Of a DNA stretch of 64,000 nt, positions 45,261 to 52,917 are shown one piece after another. The notes below the pieces were generated by a model. That model was not told the DNA's origin and did not search any database. It saw only the letters and a list, made by a program, of their open reading frames with translations. The stretch is from Pedobacter suwonensis (GTDB lineage Bacteria > Bacteroidota > Bacteroidia > Sphingobacteriales > Sphingobacteriaceae), in contig NZ_FOJM01000017.1 of the NCBI RefSeq assembly GCF_900111825.1, forward strand, positions 62,001-126,000. The letters run 5' to 3'. The position numbers and the translations under genes are program-made. The first letter of the stretch is position 1, and every line of letters starts with the position of its first letter.

Positions 45261-46124
45261 ATGATACTTGTTGCAGATAGTGGCTCATCAAAAACCGATT
45301 GGATGGGTTATCATAATGGCGAAACCATTAAATTTAATACCCCTGGAATAAACCCATATTTTTTAAGTGAACAAGAAATTACCAAGCTGATTTCGAAAAA
45401 CGAATCCTTATTGCAATACGCCGGTGAGGTGAAAGAGATTTACTTTTTTGGAGCTGGTTGTTCTTCGCCAGATAAACATGAGGTGGTTTCAAACGGTTTA
45501 TCAGCTGTTTTTAGCCGTGCTTTTATTTCTGTAGACCACGACCTTCTGGGTTCAGTATACGCTACCTGTGGAAGCGCCGAAGGATTAAACTGTATTTTAG
45601 GTACCGGATCTAATATCTGTTATTTTGATGGCAAAAAAATTCATGATGGTCACCATGGTCTGGGCTATGTTTTAGGTGATGAGGGTTCTGGCACCTTCTT
45701 TGGGAAAAAGGTGCTCCTAAGCTATCTGTACGGAAAAATGCCATCAACATTGGCAGCAGAATTTAAAAAATCCTTCCCCGCCGAAAAAGAGCAGATTATT
45801 ACCAATGTTTATCAGAAACCTTTCCCCAACATCTACCTGGCAAGCTTTAGCCGCTTCATGGCCAGCCATAAAGACCACCCTTTTATTCAGGAGATATTAA
45901 GAAATGGCTTTCAGGAATTTGTAGATACGAACGTTAAAGACTATCCCAGATACAAAAACGTACCTTGCCACTTCGTAGGCTCCATAGCCTATTATTATCA
46001 GGATGAACTCATTTCGGTATTACAGGAAAACGGCATCGAAGCTGGCAAAATTTTACAAAAACCAATAGATGAGCTGTTTAGTTTCATCTTAAATAAAGAG
46101 GGCATTGCACAACAGGCCAGTTAA
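45261..46124 (+). CDS. BadF/BadG/BcrA/BcrD-type ATPase (N-acetylglucosamine kinase-like)
   Basis: 287 residues. Actin-like ATPase fold: phosphate-1 loop VADSGSSKTDWMGY, then FFGAGCSSPDKHE, the phosphate-2 region GSAEGLNCILGTGSNICYF and GLGYVLGDEGSGTFFGKK. The presence of GTGSN and GDEGSG matches the single-subunit N-acetylglucosamine/glucosamine kinases of this superfamily. It probably phosphorylates amino sugars from wall turnover or chitin, though that is family-based. It is single, 157 bp after the efflux operon. Confidence 0.88.
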   Translation: MILVADSGSSKTDWMGYHNGETIKFNTPGINPYFLSEQEITKLISKNESLLQYAGEVKEIYFFGAGCSSPDKHEVVSNGLSAVFSRAFISVDHDLLGSVYATCGSAEGLNCILGTGSNICYFDGKKIHDGHHGLGYVLGDEGSGTFFGKKVLLSYLYGKMPSTLAAEFKKSFPAEKEQIITNVYQKPFPNIYLASFSRFMASHKDHPFIQEILRNGFQEFVDTNVKDYPRYKNVPCHFVGSIAYYYQDELISVLQENGIEAGKILQKPIDELFSFILNKEGIAQQAS

Positions 46125-46231
46125 GTTAAAATATACATTTACATCATAATTTGTTAAAATGTGCTTAATATGGTAAACATATCCGCGCAAACTTTTGTTA
46201 TACTTTTAAAAGCATATAATTGCACACACAT

Positions 46232-46624
46232 ATGAAGAGAATATTGGTAGTAGATGATGATATTGAGGTTTTAGAAACCATACAATTGATCCTGGAAATT
46301 GGAGGGTTTAAAGTTTCGGCACTAAATGATGGTGAAGAAATTTTTAACAGAATTGAAAAATTCAGTCCTGATTTAATCTTACTTGATATTTCTTTAGGCC
46401 ATATAGATGGCCGTGTATTATGTGAACAGCTAAAATCTATTGAAAGCACTTCTAAAATACCTATCCTTCTTATCTCCGGCTTATACGATCAAAAAGATTT
46501 TACAACCTTAAATTATGGCCAGGATGATTTTTTATCAAAACCTTTCCAAATGGATGTGTTGCTAAAAAAAATCACTAAAATCTTATCGCTGGAAGAAGAT
46601 AAGCCAAGTTTTCTTTTAAATTAA
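46232..46624 (+). CDS. Stand-alone response-regulator receiver protein
   Basis: 130 residues from ATG 46232 (MKRILVVDDDIEVLETIQLI); ATG 46220 adds only four residues. A single CheY-like receiver: acidic pocket Asp8-Asp10, phosphoacceptor Asp52 in LILLDISLG, Ser/Thr switch LLISG, and Lys in FLSKPFQMD. There is no output domain, so it would act by protein contact. No cognate kinase lies next to it. The RNA ends at the hairpin 46647-46682. Confidence 0.9.
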   Translation: MKRILVVDDDIEVLETIQLILEIGGFKVSALNDGEEIFNRIEKFSPDLILLDISLGHIDGRVLCEQLKSIESTSKIPILLISGLYDQKDFTTLNYGQDDFLSKPFQMDVLLKKITKILSLEEDKPSFLLN

Positions 46625-46646
46625 ACTCATTCAGATTTAAATATTC

Positions 46647-46682
46647 AGCCAAGAAGATCTTAAATTTTCTTGGCTTCTTTAT
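46647..46682 (+). terminator. Terminator of the receiver gene
   Basis: AGCCAAGAA (46647-46655) and TTCTTGGCT (46667-46675) form a 9-bp stem, followed by TCTTTATTT. Confidence 0.75.
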
Positions 46683-46725
46683 TTACAGCACAAAATCATC
46701 TCTCAAAAAAATTAACCTGATATTA

Positions 46726-47466
46726 ATGATACCAAGCAATGAATGGTTAAAAACCTGGAACGAGAAACGCGCATTATTAACCTGTCCCAACAACCTGAAC
46801 GATTATTTTGAAGAAACAGCTGTGGCTGGCAAAAAGATAGATCGCCTTGAACTGGGAAGTGTATCTATCCCTACAGGAGAAATTCTGGTTAGAGATCCCC
46901 TGGTATATATCCAGAAAAATGCCGAGCCATATTTGATTAAGGTTCCTATTGGTGAATTTCCGGTAACAGCGGCTATTATTATTCCTGGCGACGATGATTG
47001 CGCGCGGTATGCTGCCGTTAAAGTGCAGTTTACAGCTTATGATGCCATTCGCTTTGAAGAAGCATTAATTGGCACAGAAAATCTGATTGATTTCAATGAA
47101 GGTGAATTTTTCGGTTTTAATGTGGATGCAGGCTTGGCTTGTGTACTGGATAAAGAAACTTTAAAACATTTCTGTGCGTTTCAGGATAAATTTCATAACG
47201 AACATCCAGGTAAAAACCTCTATGATGACTATTTCGCTGCACTTTTTGCAGCCAGCTATGCTGAGAACCCTGATTACCAACGTAAAGATGGTGATTGGAT
47301 TAACTGGAAAATACCAGAGACTAATTATCATATTCCATTTTTTCAAAGTGGCTTTGGTGATGGCACTTACCCTGTTTATTATGGTTTTGATATAGAAGGT
47401 AATGTATGTTCACTGATTATCCAGTTTATAGATATTGAATTGGCCTATAGTGAAGAAGAGCAGTAA
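46726..47466 (+). CDS. DUF4241 family protein
   Basis: 246 residues with no signal peptide. Recognised by the N-terminal phrases LELGSVSIPTGEILVRDPL and VPIGEFPVTAAII, and the later FGFNVDAGLACVLDKETLKHF and HIPFFQSGFGDGTYPVYYGFD. Members are cytosolic and of unknown function, some appearing in polymorphic toxin/immunity neighbourhoods. No toxin gene lies beside it here. Confidence 0.88.
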   Translation: MIPSNEWLKTWNEKRALLTCPNNLNDYFEETAVAGKKIDRLELGSVSIPTGEILVRDPLVYIQKNAEPYLIKVPIGEFPVTAAIIIPGDDDCARYAAVKVQFTAYDAIRFEEALIGTENLIDFNEGEFFGFNVDAGLACVLDKETLKHFCAFQDKFHNEHPGKNLYDDYFAALFAASYAENPDYQRKDGDWINWKIPETNYHIPFFQSGFGDGTYPVYYGFDIEGNVCSLIIQFIDIELAYSEEEQ

Positions 47467-47625
47467 TAAATACTTGTTGTCGGTGGGCCGTAAAAACCAT
47501 GGTATTAAACTAACAAAAACTGAGCTTAACTTAAAATAAAGACGATAGAATCGGCGCCTTGAGTGGAAACCGCTCCTATTAGCACCAACACCAAATGATC
47601 TAAACCCGATGGCACAAATGCCCCC

Positions 47626-47731
47626 GATTTTTCATCGGGGCAGAAGGTACAGCGGGGTTAACGTGAATTGAAATACAGGTTTTGCTTTCCAAATCATAGT
47701 TTAAATTGTATAACAATAAAAACAACTAGTG
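47626..47731. repeat. 106-bp direct repeat, copy 1 (upstream of htpG)
   Basis: About 90% identical to 47826-47931, exactly 200 bp downstream. Shared: GATTTTTCATC, GGGCAGAAG.TACAGCGGG, GAATTGAAATACAGGTTTTG and AATCATAGTTTAAATTGTAT. It lies in the 676-bp gap between the DUF4241 gene and htpG. Confidence 0.8.
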
Positions 47732-47825
47732 GGTTGACAGCGTCCTTAGCTAAAATCCGTGCTTTAATAAAGTTGGCTAGCAAAATGCCCATACCATTCT
47801 TAAAAAAGATGTGTTCACACGATAG

Positions 47826-47931
47826 GATTTTTCATCCAGGGCAGAAGATACAGCGGGTTAAGATGAATTGAAATACAGGTTTTGCGTTTCAAATCATAGT
47901 TTAAATTGTATAACAATAAAAACGAATAGTG
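47826..47931. repeat. 106-bp direct repeat, copy 2
   Basis: Copy of 47626-47731 in the same orientation. A short frame between and across the copies (47668-47871) has no coding character. Farther right, GCACTTCG (47978-47985) and CGAAGTGC (47988-47995) form an isolated hairpin; the rest up to 48142 is featureless. Confidence 0.8.
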
Positions 47932-48142
47932 TTCTGAGGACACAGACTCCGGAATCACATTAAATTTCTACTGCGTTGCACTTCGTTCGAAGTGCCGATC
48001 GTCTTGAATCTTTACTAAAGAAATTAATCATTCTTTCTCCATCTCCCATTTTCCATCTTACATCTTACTGTCATTTTGGCAAACAAATTCTTTTGGAACA
48101 ACCCTTGATATGCAGGATGTAGATTAAACAATTTATTTACAT

Positions 48143-50029
48143 ATGAGCATACAGGAAAAAGGAAATATTTCTATACATACTGAGAATATTTTCCCGATAA
48201 TTAAAAAGTTTTTATACTCTGATAACGAAATTTTTCTTCGTGAATTGGTTTCTAACGCAGTAGATGCTGTTCAGAAAATTAAAAGACTTGCTTCATTAGG
48301 CCAGTTTAATGGCGAAGTTGGCGCACCGTTAGTACAAGTTGCGGTTGATAAGGATGCAAAAACCATTACCATTAGCGATAATGGTCTGGGAATGACGGCA
48401 GAGGAAATTAAAAAGTACATTAACCAGGTTGCTTTTTCTGGCGCAAGTGAGTTTGTAGAGAAATTTAAAGATGCGAAAGATGCCAACGAAATTATCGGTA
48501 AATTCGGTTTAGGCTTCTATTCGGCTTTTATGGTTGCTGATCTGGTTGAAATTGAAACTTTATCTTATCAGGATGGTGCTGAGCCTGCACGCTGGGTTTG
48601 CGATGGAAGTACAGAATTTGAAATTACAGCAGGCACTAAAACTACCCGTGGTACAGATATTATCTTACATGTAAACAAAGATTCGGAAGAATTTTTAGAA
48701 GAAAGTAAACTGCAGGAAATCCTTAACAAATACGCTAAATTTTTACCGGTTCCAATTAAATTTGGCACTAAAACCGAATCGGTAGAAGACGGTACCGATG
48801 AAGAAGGCAAAACTAAATATAAAGATGTTGAAGTTGATAACATCATCAATACCACTAACCCGATCTGGACAAAGGCGCCTGCAGATTTGTCAGATGAGGA
48901 TTATTTAAAATTCTACCGTGAATTATACCCATTTAGCGAGGAACCATTATTCTGGATCCACCTGAATGTTGATTATCCTTTTAATTTAACCGGCGTACTG
49001 TATTTCCCTAAGTTGAAAAACGATTTCGAAATGCAACGCAACAAAATTAAATTATACTCCCGCCAGGTATTTATTACCGACGAGGTTAAAGATATTGTTC
49101 CCGAGTTTTTGATGTTATTGCACGGCGTAATCGATTCTCCTGATATCCCTTTAAATGTATCACGTAGTTTCTTGCAGGCCGACAGCAACGTTAAAAAAAT
49201 CAATAACTACATTACTAAAAAGGTTGCAGACAAATTAAGTGAATTATTTGCTAAAGATCGCAAAGCCTACGAAGATAAATGGAAAGACATTGGTCTTTTT
49301 GTTAAATACGGCATGATCAGCGAAGAGAAATTTTACGATAAAGCCAAGGACTTCGCTTTAGTTGGCAATACTAAAAATGAGCTTTATACACTTCCTGAAT
49401 ATAAAGAAAAAGTAACAGCCTTACAAACGGATAAAAATGGAAATGTTGTGTATTTATACACTAACGACGCTGCAAAACAAGATGCGTTTATCCAATCAGC
49501 CAATAAAAAGGATTATGATGTTTTGGTGTTAGATTCGCCGATTGACAATCACTTTATTAATCAACTGGAGCAAAAATTAGAAAAAACATCAATTAAACGG
49601 GTTGACTCTAGTGTGGTGGATAAATTAATTGAGAAAGATGAGCAGAACGAGCATGTTTTAAGTGAGGATCAGGTGAAAGAGGTAACCGCTATTTTTGAAA
49701 AAGCCATTACCAAACCTGGCATGCATGTAGAAGTTGTAGCTTTACATCCGGATGAGTTACCAGTTACAATTACCATGGACGAATTTATGCGCAGGATGAA
49801 GGATATGGCTGCAATGGGAGGCGGAATGAACTTTTATGGTCAAATGCCCGACAATTACAAAGTTGCCATTAACGGAAACCATAAATTGGTAGGAAAAATT
49901 TTAAATGCTGAAGGAGAAGAGCAGCAAAACCTGGCTAAACAAGCAGTAGATTTAGCGCTTTTGGCGCAAGGTATGTTAACCGGAGCAGAGTTAACTGCTT
50001 TTGTAAGCAGAAGTGTAGAATTAATATAG
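48143..50029 (+). CDS. htpG: Molecular chaperone HtpG (Hsp90)
   Basis: 628 residues. N-terminal GHKL ATPase: LRELVSNAVDAVQKIKRLAS, ISDNGLGMTAEEIKKYI, IGKFGLGFYSAFMVAD, and GTDIILHVN. A middle domain (LPVPIKFGTKTE, DYPFNLTGVLYFPKL, RQVFITDEVKDIVPEFL) and a C-terminal dimerisation domain follow. No MEEVD tail, as in other bacteria. It folds and stabilises stress-labile proteins. Single gene with a terminator downstream; the upstream 500 bp contain tandem 106-bp repeats. Confidence 0.98.
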   Translation: MSIQEKGNISIHTENIFPIIKKFLYSDNEIFLRELVSNAVDAVQKIKRLASLGQFNGEVGAPLVQVAVDKDAKTITISDNGLGMTAEEIKKYINQVAFSGASEFVEKFKDAKDANEIIGKFGLGFYSAFMVADLVEIETLSYQDGAEPARWVCDGSTEFEITAGTKTTRGTDIILHVNKDSEEFLEESKLQEILNKYAKFLPVPIKFGTKTESVEDGTDEEGKTKYKDVEVDNIINTTNPIWTKAPADLSDEDYLKFYRELYPFSEEPLFWIHLNVDYPFNLTGVLYFPKLKNDFEMQRNKIKLYSRQVFITDEVKDIVPEFLMLLHGVIDSPDIPLNVSRSFLQADSNVKKINNYITKKVADKLSELFAKDRKAYEDKWKDIGLFVKYGMISEEKFYDKAKDFALVGNTKNELYTLPEYKEKVTALQTDKNGNVVYLYTNDAAKQDAFIQSANKKDYDVLVLDSPIDNHFINQLEQKLEKTSIKRVDSSVVDKLIEKDEQNEHVLSEDQVKEVTAIFEKAITKPGMHVEVVALHPDELPVTITMDEFMRRMKDMAAMGGGMNFYGQMPDNYKVAINGNHKLVGKILNAEGEEQQNLAKQAVDLALLAQGMLTGAELTAFVSRSVELI

Positions 50030-50050
50030 TTTTATTATACTATCATTTTC

Positions 50051-50085
50051 AAGGGAGAAATCGGATCGGTTTCTCCCTTCTTTTT
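50051..50085 (+). terminator. Terminator of htpG
   Basis: AAGGGAGAAA (50051-50060) pairs with TTTCTCCCTT (50070-50079), followed by CTTTTT. Confidence 0.85.
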
Positions 50086-50100
50086 GATATAAAGACACAA

Positions 50101-50128
50101 AAAAAGTCCTGATCAGATCAAGACTTTT
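50101..50128 (-). terminator. Terminator of the HsdR-N-like gene
   Basis: AAAAGTC (50102-50108) and GACTTTT (50122-50128), extended by TGATC/GATCA with one mismatch, form a stem downstream of the minus-strand gene ending at 50168; the minus strand ends in TTTTT. Confidence 0.65.
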
Positions 50129-50167
50129 AAAGCATTTTCGAGAACGCTTAAAATAGTTTTAATAGGC

Positions 50168-50665
50168 TTAGCCAGCTGTTACAACATTTACTTTTTGATC
50201 TACATTAAAATAATCTTTGTGATCTTCGATCATTTTTGCAATGATAGCCGCTTTGGTATCGGTTATTTTAAACTCGAACAAAGGCTCTTGATTTTTCTTT
50301 GATCTCACCATTTTCTCCGTATAAAAGCGGTACACCAAACCATTGGTCAATAAACCATATTTGGCTTTTGTTTTACGGAAGTATTTAGATAAGCGCGAAT
50401 CGTGAATATCCAAATTGTCATTGTGGTGTTTACATTCAACCAGAATTGTTGGCTCACCATCTTTCATAATGGTATAATCAACTTTTTTACTCTTTTTAAC
50501 TCCGAAGTCTAGAACAGCGTCAGATTGAACCTCAGAAGGATCAAATCCTAAGATTTGGATAAAAGGCATAACCAACGCATTCCTGGTTAAATCCTCAGAT
50601 TGAACTTGCGGAAGCATTTTCTTAATTCTTACGGCAAATTGCCCGATTTCGTCTTTCAATTCCAT
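50168..50665 (-). CDS. Type I restriction enzyme R-subunit N-terminal-like protein (HSDR_N_2), stand-alone
   Basis: 165 residues. After the helical start (QFAVRIKKMLPQVQSEDLTRNALVMPFIQ) comes the core of a PD-(D/E)xK nuclease-like fold: KVDYTIMKDGEPTILVECKH, with Asp63, Glu77 and Lys79 (D...ExK). The helicase and specificity parts of a type I enzyme are absent, so it cannot be a complete restriction subunit. Such stand-alone HSDR_N_2 proteins are common in Bacteroidota; the function is unknown. A 124-residue protein gene is 21 bp upstream on the same strand. Confidence 0.88.
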   Translation of the reverse strand: MELKDEIGQFAVRIKKMLPQVQSEDLTRNALVMPFIQILGFDPSEVQSDAVLDFGVKKSKKVDYTIMKDGEPTILVECKHHNDNLDIHDSRLSKYFRKTKAKYGLLTNGLVYRFYTEKMVRSKKNQEPLFEFKITDTKAAIIAKMIEDHKDYFNVDQKVNVVTAG

Positions 50666-50686
50666 ATTGTTACCTATTATAGATAG

Positions 50687-51061
50687 TTAATTTTTTAAAT
50701 GATACTGGTTGAATACCGAATTTGCTGTAGCGATAATCTGATCTAAGCTTTGTTTATCAAAAAAGTTTCTGTCCAACATATCAACCATATAAGTCAATTT
50801 ATTGATGTCATTTGTTTCCATCTTAAACTGAAAACTTCTCATACCATCTTTTATTGCCTGTTGTACATAATTACGTACAACCAGGAAAGATTTCCTGAAG
50901 GCATATTCACGCTCCAATTGGCCTCTAACAGGCTGCTGTCCGTTAAGATTGCTATATTCATTTTGCATTCTCTGGTACATGTCTGAGTTAATTCCTTGAT
51001 TTTTCAGAATCCCCTTATAGTAGATCTTATTAAGTAAATATTCGTATTCGTTGTTTTTCAT
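50687..51061 (-). CDS. Small soluble protein of unknown function
   Basis: 124 residues, mostly helical and charged, no signal peptide. It begins MKNNEYEYLLNKIYYKGILK and contains EREYAFRKSFLVVRNYVQQ and ETNDINKLTYMVDMLDRNF. No known motif. It shares a 21-bp junction with the HSDR_N_2 gene and is probably its operon partner. It may be specific to this group of bacteria. Confidence 0.75.
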   Translation of the reverse strand: MKNNEYEYLLNKIYYKGILKNQGINSDMYQRMQNEYSNLNGQQPVRGQLEREYAFRKSFLVVRNYVQQAIKDGMRSFQFKMETNDINKLTYMVDMLDRNFFDKQSLDQIIATANSVFNQYHLKN

Positions 51062-51436
51062 TTGGAGGATGGGTAGATGTAGGGAATATTTATTTGGTTT
51101 TCCGGTATTTCTTTTTTTAGGTTTTCACTATCAAACCCAGTATTGTATGGCCTGTTTTTAATATTATTATCTACAGGCTACACAAGATTGGGCAGGCAGA
51201 TGTTTTTGCAATTAGTAACGTTTAACTACTAATCATTTGTTTTTGGCAAACAGTATAAAGATTATAAAAAGAAGAAGCGCTGTTAATTTTTTTACATCAA
51301 CCACCCGGAATATTACACGAAACCCAGGTTTTCAATAGACAAAACCGGGAGATAAGTTTTTTTAAGGCGCAATTGTTAATTCAACTCATTTTTATTTAAC
51401 TTGCATTCAAATCAAATAAACCCACAAATTCTACAC
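51062..51436. other. 375-bp gap without recognised structure
   Basis: AT-rich gap between the 124-residue gene and the LytTR regulator gene. I found no promoter box pair, hairpin, repeat or convincing small frame in it; it presumably holds both divergent promoters. Confidence 0.5.
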
Positions 51437-52180
51437 ATGAATCTAAAATGCGTTGTTATAGACGACGAGCAACATGCAATTGAAGTATTAACTGACCACA
51501 TTGCAGAAATGCCTGGTTTAACTGTTTTTAAAACTTTTACCAGTCCTGTCCAGGCACTTACCGAAATAAGTATCGAAGACGAAATTGATTTATTATTTAT
51601 GGATATTGATATGCCAGGAATAAACGGATTAGAACTGGCCAAAAATATCAGGGAAAAGGCGAAGTATCTTGTTTTTACAACTGCGCATCCCGATTATGCC
51701 CTGCAAGCATTTGATGTACAATCAGATCAGTACTTATTAAAACCTATTTCATTTGCAAAATTTGCATTAGGTATTGATCGGATATTAAAGAAGGAATCAA
51801 ACAATAGCAACAAGGCTACAACGAAAGAAGCTGATCAGGTTGCCGCCCTTTATATTAAAGGCGACCACAAATATGCTTTTTCAAATATTGCTATAGATGA
51901 AATACTTTATATCAAAGCACTACAGAATTATATACAGATTATTACAAAATCTGAGATCCACACTACTTACCTTACGCTGAAGGAAATTGAAAAGGCCCTG
52001 GAAAATCATGCATTTATCCGTGTCAATAAATCAAATATTGTTGCCAAGGCAGCAATTAAGAAAGTAGACGGAAATATAATCAGGCTCATCAATAACGAGA
52101 TGATACAAATAGGAGAAGGTTACAAAGAGGCTTTCTTCGCCTATGTACAGAGTAGTTTATTAAAATCGAACCGAAATTAA
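51437..52180 (+). CDS. LytTR-type response regulator
   Basis: 247 residues from ATG 51437 (MNLKCVVIDDEQHAIEVL); upstream codons to 51401 are unlikely. Receiver domain 1-118 with Asp9-Asp10, phosphoacceptor Asp56 (LLFMDIDMPG) and Lys (YLLKPISF). LytTR DNA-binding domain about 140-245 (FSNIAIDEILYIKALQNYIQIIT, FIRVNKSNIVAKAAIKKVDGN). It presumably pairs with the LytS-type kinase at 52918, from which it is separated by three peptide genes on the other strand. It may regulate those peptides, a view that the promoter and order suggest but do not prove. Confidence 0.93.
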   Translation: MNLKCVVIDDEQHAIEVLTDHIAEMPGLTVFKTFTSPVQALTEISIEDEIDLLFMDIDMPGINGLELAKNIREKAKYLVFTTAHPDYALQAFDVQSDQYLLKPISFAKFALGIDRILKKESNNSNKATTKEADQVAALYIKGDHKYAFSNIAIDEILYIKALQNYIQIITKSEIHTTYLTLKEIEKALENHAFIRVNKSNIVAKAAIKKVDGNIIRLINNEMIQIGEGYKEAFFAYVQSSLLKSNRN

Positions 52181-52226
52181 TACCCTTCTGGTTTCTCACT
52201 AATAGGATAAGTGATGAAGTAAGAGA

Positions 52227-52367
52227 CTACAATCCGAAGATGAAGCTAGTCATTACCGTGTGACTTTGGTCTCCTGTTGGGTTAGTGGAAAAGTTGTTTT
52301 TGGATTTAACGTTTTTATAAACAAAAACAGTCTTTTTAGCAAGTTTGCCTGTGTGCTGAGCTTTCAT
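52227..52367 (-). CDS. Predicted RiPP precursor peptide 1 (46 residues)
   Basis: 46 residues: MKAQHTGKLAKKTVFVYKNV, then KSKNN, FSTNPTGDQSHTVMTSF, and IFGL. Starts at ATG 52367, stop TAG at 52227-52229. It is the third and most divergent of three tandem copies: it lacks three residues near position 7, has KSK where the others have KAK, and ends FGL instead of IEF. Leader is basic; core is Ser/Thr-rich and Cys-free. The match of the C-terminal 17 residues to the other copies is exact. Likely substrate of the LanB-type dehydratase at 54030. I know no named homologue. Confidence 0.75.
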   Translation of the reverse strand: MKAQHTGKLAKKTVFVYKNVKSKNNFSTNPTGDQSHTVMTSFIFGL

Positions 52368-52417
52368 GGTAGCGATGTTTAAATATGATGATATAATATT
52401 GAATATCTTATTAAGAA

Positions 52418-52567
52418 TTAAAATTCGATAATAAAGCTGGTCATTACCGTGTGGCTTTGATCTCCTGTCGGATTAGTAGAGAAGTTGTTTTTTGCTTTAA
52501 CATTTTTATAAACAAAAACAGTTTTTTTAGCAAGTTTTGCAGCAGAATCAGTGTGTTGAACTTTCAT
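52418..52567 (-). CDS. Predicted RiPP precursor peptide 2 (49 residues)
   Basis: 49 residues: MKVQHTDSAAKLAKKTVFVY, then KNVKAKNN, FSTNPTGDQSHTVMTSF, and IIEF. ATG 52567, stop TAA at 52418-52420. It differs from peptide 3 only at residues 3 and 7-9. The 50-bp gap to peptide 1 and 55-bp gap to peptide 3 hold no promoter-like pair, so the three are probably one transcript. The Ser/Thr residues in the C-terminal half are candidates for dehydration; no Cys, so no intrapeptide lanthionine. Confidence 0.8.
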   Translation of the reverse strand: MKVQHTDSAAKLAKKTVFVYKNVKAKNNFSTNPTGDQSHTVMTSFIIEF

Positions 52568-52622
52568 GATGATGATGATGTTAAAAATGATGAGTTAACT
52601 ATTAAAATGAGTTATTTTGAAA

Positions 52623-52772
52623 TTAAAATTCGATAATAAAACTGGTCATTACCGTGTGGCTTTGATCTCCTGTCGGGTTAGTAGAGAAGTTGTTTTTTGC
52701 TTTAACATTTTTATAAACAAAAACAGTTTTTTTAGCAAGTTTTGCAGAAGGATTGGTATGTTGAGCTTTCAT
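52623..52772 (-). CDS. Predicted RiPP precursor peptide 3 (49 residues)
   Basis: 49 residues: MKAQHTNPSAKLAKKTVFVY, then KNVKAKNN, FSTNPTGDQSHTVMTSF, and IIEF. ATG 52772, stop TAA at 52623-52625. It is the first gene of the set, following the promoter at 52835-52866 with a leader of about 55 bases. Three copies with an identical 17-residue segment, at a period of about 200 bp, argue for coding selection: silent codon differences (CAC/CAT, ACT/ACC, TTC/TTT, and others) occur while the residues stay the same. The gene is too short for most automated screens. Confidence 0.8.
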   Translation of the reverse strand: MKAQHTNPSAKLAKKTVFVYKNVKAKNNFSTNPTGDQSHTVMTSFIIEF

Positions 52773-52834
52773 AATATATAGTATTTAAATTTTTGTTATT
52801 ATCGTTGTGATTAATTTTCTGTAAAGATGCACCG

Positions 52835-52866
52835 CAAAATTAGCCCCAACTACTTTTTTACACCAA
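52835..52866 (-). promoter_or_regulatory. Promoter of the three-peptide operon
   Basis: On the minus strand TTG (52864-52866) and TAATTTTG (52835-52842) are 21 bp apart. RNA would start near 52828. This is between the peptide 3 start (52772) and the divergent kinase gene (52918). Confidence 0.5.
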
Positions 52867-52917
52867 CCCCTGTTTTTGGGAGATAAAAACCCCATTTTAA
52901 TAGATTAAAAGAAAAAA

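Noticed and set aside
47668..47871. 67-codon frame in the 106-bp repeat region
   Set aside because: It spans one repeat copy and part of the other without codon bias, start context or homology.
50168..50665. Type I restriction-modification system
   Set aside because: Neither a helicase domain nor hsdM/hsdS genes are present.
52227..52772. CRISPR-like array
   Set aside because: Three units with a period of about 200 bp are coding frames with silent changes, not short repeats with unique spacers.
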